Positions 8,429 through 17,471 of a stretch of 64,000 nt of DNA are shown here, in pieces. The DNA lies in the NCBI RefSeq assembly GCF_943373825.1, contig NZ_CALSBP010000002.1, positions 2,717,501-2,781,500 of the forward strand, in the 5' to 3' direction. Numbering within the stretch: the first letter of the stretch is position 1; each line of letters begins with the position of its first letter. Made by a program: the position numbers and the translations under genes. The notes beneath the pieces were generated by a model. It was not told the origin of the DNA. It ran no database searches and worked only from the letters and a program-made list of their open reading frames with translations. The stretch is from Aquimarina spinulae (lineage in GTDB: Bacteria > Bacteroidota > Bacteroidia > Flavobacteriales > Flavobacteriaceae).

Positions 8429-9880
8429 TTGAGCATATTTCAAAAACTCTTTAAGCAAACTTTTATCTATGGGCTGGCAACAGTGCTTCCGCGCATGTTG
8501 TCTTTTCTTTTAGTCCCTCTGTATACAGATCTGTTGCCAACAGGAGAATACGGTAAGATTTCTATTATATTTTCGTATTTCGTGTTATTCAATGTTATAC
8601 TGGCTTATGGTATGGAAACCGCTTTTTTTAGGTTTTTTAATAAAGAATCTGATAAAGATGCAGTAGTAAGTACATCTGCAATATCTTTGGTGATCTCATC
8701 ATTTTGCTTTTTTGTTTTAGCCTTGCTATTTAGAAACCAAATAGCAATACTTACCGATATAAGAGTTGATTACATTACTTTAGTAATTTGGATTCTTTTA
8801 TTAGATGCTTTAGTAATTATCCCTTTTGCATGGCTAAGAGCAAATGAAAAGCCAATGCGCTATTCATTGATTAAAATTCTAAATGTAATCGTTAATCTGG
8901 GGCTGAATGTCTTTCTCTTACTGTACTTAAAAACAGTATCAAAAGATTTTTCGATACTAAAGAGTATCACAATAGAGAATTATGAGATCAATTATATCTT
9001 CGTTTCTAATTTGATCGCGAGTGGATTAACATTAGTATTATTGGCTCCTTTCTATAGTAAGATTAAGTATCGTTTTAACCGAGTGCTTTGGAAAAAAATG
9101 ATGAACTACGCTTTTCCGATTCTTATAGCAGGAGTTGCATACTCTATTAATGAAACGTTTGATAGAATTTTGTTGGATTACCTGTTGCCAGAAGATGTAG
9201 CTGATCATTTAGTTGGGGTATATTCTGCTTGTTATAAACTGGCATTGTTTATGACTTTGTTTGCTACAGCTTTTAGATTAGGAATAGAACCATTTTTCTT
9301 TAACTACTCCGAAAATAAGAATGCTCCCGAAACCTATGCCAGAATTACTAAATACTTTGTGGCTTTTGGAGCGGTTATTTTGCTTGGGGTGGTCGTTTTT
9401 GTACATTTATTAAAAGGCTTCATCATAAGAGATCAGGCATATTGGGAGGCCGTTAAAATTGTTCCGATAATTTTATTAGCCAATCTCTGCCTTGGGATAT
9501 ATCATAACCTTTCTGTATGGTATAAAATTACCGATAGAACTAAGTTTGGAGCTTATATTTCTGTAATAGGGGCTATAATTACATTAGTATTAAACTTTAT
9601 TATGATACCAAAATATAGCTATCTTGGATCAGCTATAGCAACACTAGCAGCTTATGGATCTATGATGATGTTATCATGGTATTATGGTAAAAAATATTAT
9701 CCTATTCCTTATAATCTTAAAAAGATAGGAATGTACCTTGCTCTATCTATTACCTTTTCAATTTTATCATTTTATGTTTTTGATAGTAATTATATAATTT
9801 CTATCCCATTGTTACTTGGGTTTTTAGTAATTTTGTACGCCTCAGAAAAGAAAGAATTAAAACAAATTTTAAAAAGATAG
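8429..9880 (+). CDS. Polysaccharide/lipid-linked oligosaccharide flippase (MATE/Wzx-like)
   Basis: A 483-residue protein with about 12-14 membrane helices and the N-terminal signature FIYGLATVLPRMLSFLLVPL, typical of the Wzx/MurJ-like oligosaccharide exporter group in Flavobacteriia. It should flip lipid-linked glycans across the inner membrane. It opens with TTG at 8429 (SIFQKLFKQT...). No ATG lies close by, and the next Met (LPRMLSF) would remove the first helix, so the TTG start is well supported. It lies 74 bases upstream of dut and the sugar nucleotidyltransferase, a glycan-related neighbourhood. Confidence 0.88.
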   Translation: MSIFQKLFKQTFIYGLATVLPRMLSFLLVPLYTDLLPTGEYGKISIIFSYFVLFNVILAYGMETAFFRFFNKESDKDAVVSTSAISLVISSFCFFVLALLFRNQIAILTDIRVDYITLVIWILLLDALVIIPFAWLRANEKPMRYSLIKILNVIVNLGLNVFLLLYLKTVSKDFSILKSITIENYEINYIFVSNLIASGLTLVLLAPFYSKIKYRFNRVLWKKMMNYAFPILIAGVAYSINETFDRILLDYLLPEDVADHLVGVYSACYKLALFMTLFATAFRLGIEPFFFNYSENKNAPETYARITKYFVAFGAVILLGVVVFVHLLKGFIIRDQAYWEAVKIVPIILLANLCLGIYHNLSVWYKITDRTKFGAYISVIGAIITLVLNFIMIPKYSYLGSAIATLAAYGSMMMLSWYYGKKYYPIPYNLKKIGMYLALSITFSILSFYVFDSNYIISIPLLLGFLVILYASEKKELKQILKR

Positions 9881-9954
9881 GTCCGGTTAAAATTTTGATT
9901 CTTACCGCTTACGGTAAAGTAGTCTAGCTTTTACAGGATAATTAGGATATCAAT

Positions 9955-10389
9955 ATGCAGATAAAAATAATTAATCAATCATCTCACGATCTACCTCATT
10001 ACGAAACTATTGCTTCGGCAGGAATGGATCTAAGAGCACATATAACAGAATCAATAACGCTAAAACCACTAGAGCGTACAATTGTAAAAACCGGATTGTT
10101 TATAGAATTACCGGTTGGGTATGAAGCACAAGTACGTCCACGTAGTGGATTAGCAGCCAAAAAAGGGGTTACAGTACTTAATGCACCAGGAACAATCGAT
10201 GCAGATTACCGGGGAGAGATTGGGGTGATTCTAGTAAATCTGTCGAATGAAGATTTTACTATTCAGAATGGAGAACGAGTAGCCCAAATGGTAATTGCAA
10301 AACACGAACGAGCAGAATGGATCGAGGTAACAGAATTATCAGAAACCACTAGAGGAGAAGGAGGATTTGGAAGTACAGGAGTTAAATAA
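9955..10389 (+). CDS. dut: dUTP diphosphatase
   Basis: Hydrolyses dUTP to dUMP and pyrophosphate, keeping uracil out of DNA and supplying dUMP for thymidylate synthesis. At 144 residues it is a standard trimeric dUTPase with all five motifs in order: [18 protein letters not shown], the catalytic-aspartate loop [20 protein letters not shown] and the C-terminal P-loop-like [10 protein letters not shown]. It is followed 34 bases later by the sugar nucleotidyltransferase. A short TTACCG/CGGTAA hairpin lies upstream at 9902-9917. Confidence 0.97.
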   Translation: MQIKIINQSSHDLPHYETIASAGMDLRAHITESITLKPLERTIVKTGLFIELPVGYEAQVRPRSGLAAKKGVTVLNAPGTIDADYRGEIGVILVNLSNEDFTIQNGERVAQMVIAKHERAEWIEVTELSETTRGEGGFGSTGVK

Positions 10390-10423
10390 GACATCAATCA
10401 TCATAAAACCAATTTAAAGTAGC

Positions 10424-11440
10424 ATGAAAATTATAGTACCAATGGCAGGAAGAGGGTCAAGACTAAGACCTCATACGCTCACAGTTCCTAAACCATTAAT
10501 TCCGGTTGCTGGAAAACCAATAGTACACCGATTAGTATCTGATATTGCTAAAGTTTTAGGAGAACCAGTTGAGGAAATAGCCTTTGTATTAGGTGATCCT
10601 GCTTTTTTTGGAGATGATGTAGTAGAAAGTTTAACAACATTGGCAGAAAGCCTGGGAGCAAAAGCATCTATTTATAGGCAAGATCAACCCTTGGGAACAG
10701 GACACGCTATTATGTGTGCCAAAGAATCTTTGTCAGGACCTGCAGTAATTGCTTATGCAGATACACTAATTAGAGCAGATTTTAACCTCGATAAAAATGC
10801 AGACTCTGTAATTTGGGTAAAACAAGTAGACCAACCAGAAGCTTATGGTGTCGTAAAACTAAACGATAATAACGAGATTGTAGAATTAGTAGAAAAGCCT
10901 AAAGAATTTGTGTCCGACCTGGCAGTAATAGGTATATACTATTTTAAAGATGTGGCAGTTCTTAAAAACGAATTGCAGTATGTTCTGGATAATAACATTA
11001 TTAATGGGGGAGAATATCAAATTAACGATGGAATTAAAAGAATGATGAGTAATGGAAAAGTATTTGTAACCGGACAGGTAGATGAATGGATGGACTGCGG
11101 AAACAAAAATGTGACCGTAGAAACAAATACAAGAATGCTGGGGTTTTTACAAAAAGATGGAGAACATTTGGTTAGTAATGAAGTTACACAAGAAAACTCA
11201 ACTGTTATCGCTCCATGCTATTTGGGTGAAGGAGTAACGTTAAAAAATGCTACCATTGGGCCCAATGTTTCGATAGGAAAAGGATGTACAATCGAGAATG
11301 CAATAATCAAAAATAGTCTGATTCAGACCAAAACTGTCATAAAAAATGCTAACTTGGACAATGCTATGATTGGAAACAATGCTGTTTATGATGGAAACTT
11401 CACTACAGTTAGTATTGGAGACTATTCTGTTTTGGAATAA
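10424..11440 (+). CDS. Sugar-1-phosphate nucleotidyltransferase
   Basis: A 338-residue enzyme expected to make an NDP-sugar from a sugar-1-phosphate and NTP. The N-terminal Rossmann-type domain has the activation loop MAGRGSRLRPHTLTVPKPLI (residues 6-25), and QPLGTGHAIM and YADT follow for base and metal binding. The C-terminal part (about 250-338) is a left-handed beta-helix of isoleucine/valine-rich hexapeptides (for example NATIGPNVSIGKGCTIENA), as in GlmU and RmlA-like proteins. Which sugar is used cannot be read from the sequence. It sits between dut and an envelope-related TPR gene. Confidence 0.9.
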   Translation: MKIIVPMAGRGSRLRPHTLTVPKPLIPVAGKPIVHRLVSDIAKVLGEPVEEIAFVLGDPAFFGDDVVESLTTLAESLGAKASIYRQDQPLGTGHAIMCAKESLSGPAVIAYADTLIRADFNLDKNADSVIWVKQVDQPEAYGVVKLNDNNEIVELVEKPKEFVSDLAVIGIYYFKDVAVLKNELQYVLDNNIINGGEYQINDGIKRMMSNGKVFVTGQVDEWMDCGNKNVTVETNTRMLGFLQKDGEHLVSNEVTQENSTVIAPCYLGEGVTLKNATIGPNVSIGKGCTIENAIIKNSLIQTKTVIKNANLDNAMIGNNAVYDGNFTTVSIGDYSVLE

Positions 11441-11476
11441 TTTATGATGCAATATCAGTATTGCAGAACACAGTTT

Positions 11477-12850
11477 ATGATTAACTATTGGAAACATATA
11501 TGTCTTTTATTTCTATTCTTTTGGAGTGGGAGTGCTATGATTCTATCTCAGGATATAGAGCCTAAACAAGAGATAAATATCGACGATCTGGGAAATGTTT
11601 CTGACGAATTTCAAGAGAATTTTTTTGAGGCGCTAAAACAAAAAGCAATTACCAATTACGATAAGGCAATTGAAGCCTTAGAGAAATGTATAAAAATTGA
11701 CCCTAAACCCGATTTTTTATATTTAGAATTAGGGAAGAATTATTTAGAGCTAAAACGATATCAGGATGCAGAAGATAATTTCGTAAAAGTATTAGATGCT
11801 AAACCCAATAACAGGTTTATCCTCGAGCTTTTGTTCGAAGTTTATTTTCAACAACGAAAATACCAAGAATCAATAGGTGTAGTAGAAAAGTTAGTTGCAT
11901 TCAACCCTATGTTCAAGGAACAGTTGGCAAATTTGTACTTTCTAGAAAAACGATATGAAGAAGCATTAATCGTTATTGATGAATTAGATGACGAATTTGG
12001 AGCCGATGATTATCGCAATAGGTTACGAAAAAGGATCTCCTCAAAAATTATTAATCCCAATGGTCAAATTAGTAGACTAGAAAAAAAAATAAAAGAAAAA
12101 CCTAAGGTAGAGCAAAATTATTTAAACCTGATTTACCTGTATAGTAAGGATAATCAAAAAGAAAAAGCGTTTGAAACGGCTAAATTACTATTAAAGAAAA
12201 AGCCAAAATCAGAATTCGTACATCTGGCACTATATAAATTTTATCTTGAAGAAAATAATTTTGAACAAGCTATTAGTTCGATGAAGATTGCTTTAAAAAG
12301 TAATAAAATAGATGTCGAATCAAAATATAAAGTGATTAACGATTTTTTACCATTTCTAGATAAGAATCCTCAATACGAATCTCAATTAACAGATATTGTT
12401 TCGTTGCTCTCTAATGGTCAGAATAATGGAAAAGTCTTTACAGAATTAGGCCATTATTATTATAAAAAAGACAAAAAAGAGCAAGCACTCAATTTTTATG
12501 AACGAGGAATAAAAAGCAATGCCAATGACTTTGTATTGCTAAAAAGAATATTACTATTACAACTAGACTTAAAGCGATATGAAAAAGTAGAAATAGGAAG
12601 CGAATTAGCTTTAGAAATGTATCCTGCACAACCTATTTTCTATTTGGCCAATGGTGTAGCATTGATTCGTCTCGAAAAAGCGGCAGAAGCTATCGAGATT
12701 CTTACTATAGGTATAGATTACGTGATAGATGATCTAAAGATGGAATCAGACTTTTACCAACAAATAAGTGAGGCATATCGCAACTTGGGAGATACTACAA
12801 AAGCTTCAGAATATCAACAAAAAGTAAATCAACTTCAGAAAAAATCATAA
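11477..12850 (+). CDS. Secreted tetratricopeptide-repeat protein
   Basis: About 457 residues: a signal peptide (MINYWKHICLLFLFFWSGSA) then at least eight TPR-like helical pairs, for example DFLYLELGKNYLELKRYQDA and KVFTELGHYYYKKDKKEQA. It probably serves as a periplasmic protein-interaction scaffold. An ATG at 11444 is also in frame but would put 11 polar residues ahead of the signal peptide, so 11477 is preferred. It is followed after 7 bases by the DUF4292 lipoprotein and the LytM protein, an order I recognise as conserved in Flavobacteriia and suggestive of an envelope-maintenance operon. Confidence 0.85.
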   Translation: MINYWKHICLLFLFFWSGSAMILSQDIEPKQEINIDDLGNVSDEFQENFFEALKQKAITNYDKAIEALEKCIKIDPKPDFLYLELGKNYLELKRYQDAEDNFVKVLDAKPNNRFILELLFEVYFQQRKYQESIGVVEKLVAFNPMFKEQLANLYFLEKRYEEALIVIDELDDEFGADDYRNRLRKRISSKIINPNGQISRLEKKIKEKPKVEQNYLNLIYLYSKDNQKEKAFETAKLLLKKKPKSEFVHLALYKFYLEENNFEQAISSMKIALKSNKIDVESKYKVINDFLPFLDKNPQYESQLTDIVSLLSNGQNNGKVFTELGHYYYKKDKKEQALNFYERGIKSNANDFVLLKRILLLQLDLKRYEKVEIGSELALEMYPAQPIFYLANGVALIRLEKAAEAIEILTIGIDYVIDDLKMESDFYQQISEAYRNLGDTTKASEYQQKVNQLQKKS

Positions 12851-12857
12851 GCGGGTA

Positions 12858-13631
12858 ATGAACAGAATATTTTATCTATTGTGCATTGCTATGATGATGC
12901 TTAATTCTTGTAAGGGAACCAAAGCAGTAAGTGCGTCGGGAATCAAAAAACTAAATGCAGAAAAGATAATTGCAAATCACTACAATCGATCTTTTAATTT
13001 TAAAACACTTAATACTCGTATAAAAGTAAGATATGATGATGGCAAACAATCTTATAGTCCTAATGCTACACTGCGAATAGAAAAAGATAAAACTATTTGG
13101 ATTAGTGTAAAGATGTTGGGTATTACGTTGGCAAAGGCACTCATTACGCCAGAAAAAGTAAGCTACTACGAGAAAATCAATAACACCTATTTTGAAGGAG
13201 ATTTTAAATTGCTAAGCGATTGGTTGGGCACAGATCTGGATTATAATAAAGTACAGCAGATGCTTTTAGGACAAGCGTTATTTAATTTAAGAAACGATAA
13301 ATATAAATCTTCAATAACAGGAAAAGCGTATCAATTACGACCTAAGACAGAATTAGCACTTTTTGAACGATTGTTTTTAATACACCCGGATACCTTCAAA
13401 ATGTACTCGCAAAGATTAAAACAACCTATCGAAAATAGAGATCTAACGATTAATTATCGAAGCTATCAAAAAGTAGGAAATCAGGATTTTCCGAAAGAAA
13501 TCTATATCGAAGCATTGCAGGAAGAAGAAAAAACCATGATTGAGATAGATTATAAAACGGTAGATTACAATGCTAAGGTGAGTTTTCCGTTTAAAATACC
13601 ATCAGGGTATAAGCAAGTCACTATTCAATGA
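12858..13631 (+). CDS. DUF4292 family lipoprotein
   Basis: A 257-residue lipoprotein (signal ending LNSC, lipid cysteine about residue 18). The body matches the DUF4292 pattern of a half-open, LolA/LolB-like beta-sheet: RIEKDKTIWISVKMLGITLAKALITPEKV near residues 75-105 is the recognisable core. The molecular function is not established; a role in lipoprotein or lipid handling is inferred from fold resemblance. Its stop overlaps the ATG of the next gene by 4 bases (ATGA), showing translational coupling with the LytM protein. Confidence 0.85.
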   Translation: MNRIFYLLCIAMMMLNSCKGTKAVSASGIKKLNAEKIIANHYNRSFNFKTLNTRIKVRYDDGKQSYSPNATLRIEKDKTIWISVKMLGITLAKALITPEKVSYYEKINNTYFEGDFKLLSDWLGTDLDYNKVQQMLLGQALFNLRNDKYKSSITGKAYQLRPKTELALFERLFLIHPDTFKMYSQRLKQPIENRDLTINYRSYQKVGNQDFPKEIYIEALQEEEKTMIEIDYKTVDYNAKVSFPFKIPSGYKQVTIQ

Positions 13632-14857
13632 GGTTTTTAAAGATTATATATTTCGTAGGTTTATTATTGGTTTGTAGTCCATCTTTTTCTCAAAGTAGCA
13701 AACAACAGCAGCTCGAAGAAGAGCGTCAACGACTTAGAGAAGAGATTGAACAAATGAAAGAACTACGTGCAAATAATAAACGTAAAGAGCGTTCTGTTCT
13801 TTATGAAGTAGAAACGATCAACTCGCAGATTGGAACACGTAAAAATCTAATAAAAATTACCAATCAACAAGCTAATTTATTGACTAGAGAGATCAATACG
13901 AATTTTAAAAAAATAGAGGCATATCGTAAGGAGCTTACAGCACTTAAAAAGGATTATGCCAGGATGATTACAAAATCCTATAAGAGTAAATCTCATCAAA
14001 GTAGAATTATGTTTTTACTTTCTTCTTCAGATTTTTCTCAAGCCTATAAGCGATTACAATATATGAAACAATATAATGAACATCGCAAAGAGCAAGCAAA
14101 TCGAATAGAAAATAACACCAGAGAACTTCAGGTTTTAAATACAAATCTGTCGAGACAAAAAAAAGAAAAGCAAGTACTAATTGAGGAGAATCGCGAAGAA
14201 CAGAACAAGCTTAAAGCAGAAAAAAAGGAGCAACAAATTTTGATGACTTCTATTCGCAAAAAACAAGGTACCTACACAAAGCAAATCAAGAAAAAAGAAC
14301 AACAAGCCAGTGCTATTGATAAAGCGATTGAGAAATTGATTCGGGAAGCTATAGCTAAAGCCAATAAAAAAGCAGGTAAAAAAGTAACCAAAAAAGGGTC
14401 TGCAACTACATTTGCACTTACTGCAGAGGCCAAAATATTAGCCGATAATTTTACATCTAATAAAGGAAAATTACCTTGGCCTGTAGGAACAGGAAGAATA
14501 ACAAAGAAATTTGGGCGTCAGCCTCATCCTACGCTCCCTAATATACAAATTAATAGTAGTGGGGTAGAAATTGAAACGAGGTCGGGAGAACCTGCGAGAG
14601 CTATTTTTGAAGGAGAAGTAATCGCTATACAAAAACTTAAAGGAGCGAGTCGTTTGATACAAATACGACATGGTAATTATATTACTACCTACTATAATAT
14701 AGAGAATATTAGTGTTAAAGAAGGGCAAAAAGTAGCAACAAAACAAGCAATAGGTGAGGTGCGCACCAACCCAACAACTGGTAGAGCGATTATGAAATTC
14801 TTAATCTACCAAAATGCAAAACGATTAAACCCTCAAAGTTGGATTTATAAGATGTAA
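13628..14857 (+). CDS. EnvC-like murein hydrolase activator with LytM domain
   Basis: A 409-residue periplasmic protein: signal peptide, a long coiled coil (about residues 24-240, with QQQLEEERQRLREEIEQMK-type heptads), and a C-terminal M23/LytM domain (about 290-405). The metal ligands of active LytM enzymes are missing: the usual HxxxD segment is SSGVEIE, and the usual YAHL is YYNI. The domain should therefore be non-catalytic and activate amidases during septum splitting, as EnvC does. It is coupled to the DUF4292 gene by a 4-base overlap. Confidence 0.88.
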   Translation: MRFLKIIYFVGLLLVCSPSFSQSSKQQQLEEERQRLREEIEQMKELRANNKRKERSVLYEVETINSQIGTRKNLIKITNQQANLLTREINTNFKKIEAYRKELTALKKDYARMITKSYKSKSHQSRIMFLLSSSDFSQAYKRLQYMKQYNEHRKEQANRIENNTRELQVLNTNLSRQKKEKQVLIEENREEQNKLKAEKKEQQILMTSIRKKQGTYTKQIKKKEQQASAIDKAIEKLIREAIAKANKKAGKKVTKKGSATTFALTAEAKILADNFTSNKGKLPWPVGTGRITKKFGRQPHPTLPNIQINSSGVEIETRSGEPARAIFEGEVIAIQKLKGASRLIQIRHGNYITTYYNIENISVKEGQKVATKQAIGEVRTNPTTGRAIMKFLIYQNAKRLNPQSWIYKM

Positions 14858-14893
14858 GTTAAGTAGTAGAAACGATTTTTATATCTTTATTTC

Positions 14894-14924
14894 TTGCATT
14901 CTTACTTACTAGTAAGTATATTTG
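14894..14924 (+). promoter_or_regulatory. Promoter and operator of the tetR gene
   Basis: TTG (14894-14896), a 20-base spacer and TATATTTG (14917-14924) form an exact Bacteroidota promoter. A perfect 16-bp palindrome, TACTTACTAGTAAGTA (14903-14918), fills the spacer and touches the -7 box, the ideal place for a TetR repressor. Transcription would start within a few bases of the ATG at 14931, so the message is leaderless or nearly so. Confidence 0.8.
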
Positions 14925-14930
14925 AAAACT

Positions 14931-15479
14931 ATGTCTGATAAGAAAATAGAAATAATGGATCTTGCAGAAAAACTAATTAGAACTAAAGGGTATAATGCCT
15001 TTAGTTACAAGGATATATCTATACCATTACAAATAAAGAATGCTGCGGTACATTATCATTTTCCAAAAAAATCTGATCTGGGACAAGAAATTATTCTTAG
15101 AACAAGAAATGAGTTTCAGAAAAAACACATAGAATGGGAACAATGTTTACCCAAAGAAAAGCTAAATAATTTTATCGCTCTTTATGAGAAAAACCAATCT
15201 CTTAACTTGGTTTGTTTGGTGGGAGCATTGGGCTCTTCTTATGAATCTTTACCAGAAAATATGCAGAATTCGCTAACAAAGATGAGTGAGGAAATTCGTA
15301 GCTGGATGCAAGAAGTGCTTAAAGAAGGTCTTAAAAACAAAGAATTTAATTTTATGGAGACGGCCGAGGAAAAAACTGATGTTGTTATAGCCGCTTTACT
15401 TTCATCACTTATCCTGGATAAAGTTATCCAGAAAAATATTTTAAAATCTGTTAAGGCTTCAATATTGAAGAGTACGTAA
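14931..15479 (+). CDS. TetR/AcrR family transcriptional regulator
   Basis: A 182-residue regulator with the N-terminal TetR helix-turn-helix (about residues 5-50: AEKLIRTKGYNAFSYKDI, then AVHYHFPKKSDLG) and a divergent helical ligand domain. The track-style start at 14922 is a TTG inside the promoter -7 box; the ATG at 14931 is the real start. Matching palindromes before this gene and before the adjacent ketosynthase indicate autoregulation and control of fabF. The likely signal is a fatty-acid or acyl-CoA type molecule, by inference from the partner gene. Confidence 0.92.
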   Translation: MSDKKIEIMDLAEKLIRTKGYNAFSYKDISIPLQIKNAAVHYHFPKKSDLGQEIILRTRNEFQKKHIEWEQCLPKEKLNNFIALYEKNQSLNLVCLVGALGSSYESLPENMQNSLTKMSEEIRSWMQEVLKEGLKNKEFNFMETAEEKTDVVIAALLSSLILDKVIQKNILKSVKASILKST

Positions 15480-15500
15480 TTTTTTTTAATCATTTAAACT

Positions 15501-15516
15501 TACTTATTAGTAAGTA
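15501..15516 (+). promoter_or_regulatory. TetR operator before the ketosynthase gene
   Basis: TACTTATTAGTAAGTA differs from the palindrome at 14903-14918 at one position (A for C, the eighth base being T in TTATT). It ends 14 bases before the fabF-type ATG, as the first site ends 12 bases before the tetR ATG. The same protein very probably binds both. Confidence 0.75.
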
Positions 15517-15530
15517 TAATTTATGTTAAC

Positions 15531-16778
15531 ATGAAAGAAAAAAGAGTTGTAATTACTGGTTTAGGCGCTATAACCCCTCTTGGAAATTCGGTAGAAGAAT
15601 TTTGGTATGATGCAGTTAATGCTAAAAGTGGAGCTACAAGAATTTCGAAATTCGATCCATCTTTATTTAAAACTCAGTTTGCTTGTGAGGTAAAAGGATT
15701 TGATCCACAAAAATACTTGGAACGAAATGAAATTAGAAAAAGCGACTTATTTACTCAATACGCATTATACGCAGCAACAGAGGCGTTTGAAGATTCAAAA
15801 ATCGATGTAAACTCAATATCTCCTTTCGATATTGGAGTGATCTGGGGTACGGGACAAGGAGGTATGAATACTTTTGAAAAAGAAGTAAAAGGATATATTG
15901 AGAATAATAATACCCCTCGCTTTAACCCATTTTTTGTACCTAAACTGATCTCGAATATGGCTTCGGGAATGATTTCTATGAAATTTAAACTAATGGGGAT
16001 TAATTATACTACAGTTTCTGCTTGTGCTACTTCAAATTCAGCTATAATGGATGCTTATAACTATATAAAATTTGGGAAGGCAAAAATATTTATAACTGGT
16101 GGGTCTGAGGCACCAATTACAGAGGCTTCGATAGGTGGGTTTAATGCAATGAGGGCAATGTCTACCAGAAATGATAACCCAAGTGAGGCTTCAAGACCTT
16201 TTGATAGCGAAAGAGATGGTTTCGTTATGGGAGAAGGAGCAGGAGCACTGGTTATAGAAGATCTGGATCATGCTAAAAAAAGAGGAGCTAAAATTTATGC
16301 CGAAATCATAGGCGCTTCGATGACAGCTGATGCATATCACATGACAGCAACACATCCAGAAGGACTTGGAGCGGCAAAAGCTATAGAGCTTGCTTTGCAT
16401 GAAGCAAAAATTAATCCTGAAGAAGTTGACTATTTAAATACACATGCTACCTCAACCCCAGTTGGAGATTTAAGTGAAATCAAAGCAATCACAAAAATTT
16501 ACGGAAATGCCCCTGAAAACCTTAAAATTAGTGCGACCAAATCTATGACAGGCCATTTACTTGGTGCCGCTGGTGCAATCGAGAGTATATTATGTGTTAA
16601 AGCTATTAATGAGGGGATTGTTCCACCAACCATTAATACGAATACTATTGCTAAGGAAATTCCTGGAAACCTAAATATTATTACAAAAGAAGCTATAACA
16701 GGAACTATCAATATTGCTATGAACAACACATTTGGTTTCGGAGGTCATAATGCAATCGCAATATTTAAAAAGATCTGA
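15531..16778 (+). CDS. fabF: Beta-ketoacyl-ACP synthase II (FabF-type)
   Basis: Condenses malonyl-ACP with an acyl chain in fatty-acid or related acyl synthesis. At 415 residues it has the normal thiolase-fold layout and the full Cys-His-His triad: Cys165 in VSACATSNSA, His305 in THATSTPVGD and His342 in SMTGHLLGAAGA. The C-terminal GFGGHNA is also present. It is not next to acpP or other fab genes but to a tetR gene with a shared operator, so it may be a second, conditionally expressed FabF used for fatty-acid adjustment or a secondary product rather than the housekeeping copy. Confidence 0.93.
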   Translation: MKEKRVVITGLGAITPLGNSVEEFWYDAVNAKSGATRISKFDPSLFKTQFACEVKGFDPQKYLERNEIRKSDLFTQYALYAATEAFEDSKIDVNSISPFDIGVIWGTGQGGMNTFEKEVKGYIENNNTPRFNPFFVPKLISNMASGMISMKFKLMGINYTTVSACATSNSAIMDAYNYIKFGKAKIFITGGSEAPITEASIGGFNAMRAMSTRNDNPSEASRPFDSERDGFVMGEGAGALVIEDLDHAKKRGAKIYAEIIGASMTADAYHMTATHPEGLGAAKAIELALHEAKINPEEVDYLNTHATSTPVGDLSEIKAITKIYGNAPENLKISATKSMTGHLLGAAGAIESILCVKAINEGIVPPTINTNTIAKEIPGNLNIITKEAITGTINIAMNNTFGFGGHNAIAIFKKI

Positions 16779-16809
16779 TATTCTTTAACAAGAAATAATT
16801 ATGAGCAAT

Positions 16810-17319
16810 CTATACAAACAATGCTTTTAATTCTGTAGCATCACTAGGATTCATTTTTCCTGCCAGAACCAAGCTCAATTGCTTACGACGTAAAGCCGCA
16901 TCATATCGTTGTTTTTCGAGTGCTGTTTCTGGTTTTATTGAAGGTACAGCAACGGGACTCCCACTTTCGTTTACAGCAACAAAAGTATAGATAGCCTCAT
17001 TAGCTTTAGTTTTATCTCCACTCTGGCGATCTTCTACCCAAACATCTATATAAACCTCCATAGATGATCTAAAGGCTCTGGAAACTTTAGCTTCGACAGT
17101 TACAACACTACCCAGTGGGATAGCCTTATTAAAAGCAACATGATTTACAGAAGCAGTAACCACAATTCGTCTAGAATGCCTACCTGCTGCAATTCCTGCT
17201 GCACGATCCATACGAGCTAAAAGTTCTCCTCCAAATAAGTTATTTAAAGGATTGGTTTCTCCTGTTAGTACCAAATCGGTTAAAGTGGTAAGAGATTCTG
17301 AGGGATGTCTGGATTCCAT
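16810..17319 (-). CDS. Acyl-CoA thioesterase, hotdog fold
   Basis: A 169-residue hotdog-fold protein of the YciA/BACH type that releases CoA from acyl-CoA. The motif NLFGGELLARMDRAAGIAA (about residues 22-40), with the active-site loop NPLNNLFGG, and the later VEAKVSRAFRSSMEVYIDVW strand are characteristic. The C-terminus carries a charged helix typical of the family. It converges with fabF (31-base gap) and has its own promoter. The true substrate chain length is unknown. Confidence 0.9.
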   Translation of the reverse strand: MESRHPSESLTTLTDLVLTGETNPLNNLFGGELLARMDRAAGIAAGRHSRRIVVTASVNHVAFNKAIPLGSVVTVEAKVSRAFRSSMEVYIDVWVEDRQSGDKTKANEAIYTFVAVNESGSPVAVPSIKPETALEKQRYDAALRRKQLSLVLAGKMNPSDATELKALFV

Positions 17320-17336
17320 GCAATTTTAAATTTTTG

Positions 17337-17344
17337 CAAAGATA
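17337..17344 (-). promoter_or_regulatory. Candidate -7 box of the thioesterase gene
   Basis: On the minus strand TATCTTTG matches TAnnTTTG exactly and ends 17 bases before the thioesterase ATG. No clear TTG was found at the usual -33 spacing. Confidence 0.45.
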
Positions 17345-17471
17345 TGCGGTAATACCATAATGAGAAAATAACAACAGGTATAATTTATGAGTATTTAAAC
17401 TTCATCTTGCAGTATTATGCTGTAGTGACAACAAAACACTTATAATAAATAATCGTAGTATGATTTTTAGA

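Noticed and set aside
14471..14746. Minus-strand frame opposite the LytM domain
   Set aside because: A shadow of a conserved domain, rich in Tyr/Phe/Arg typical of antisense reading.
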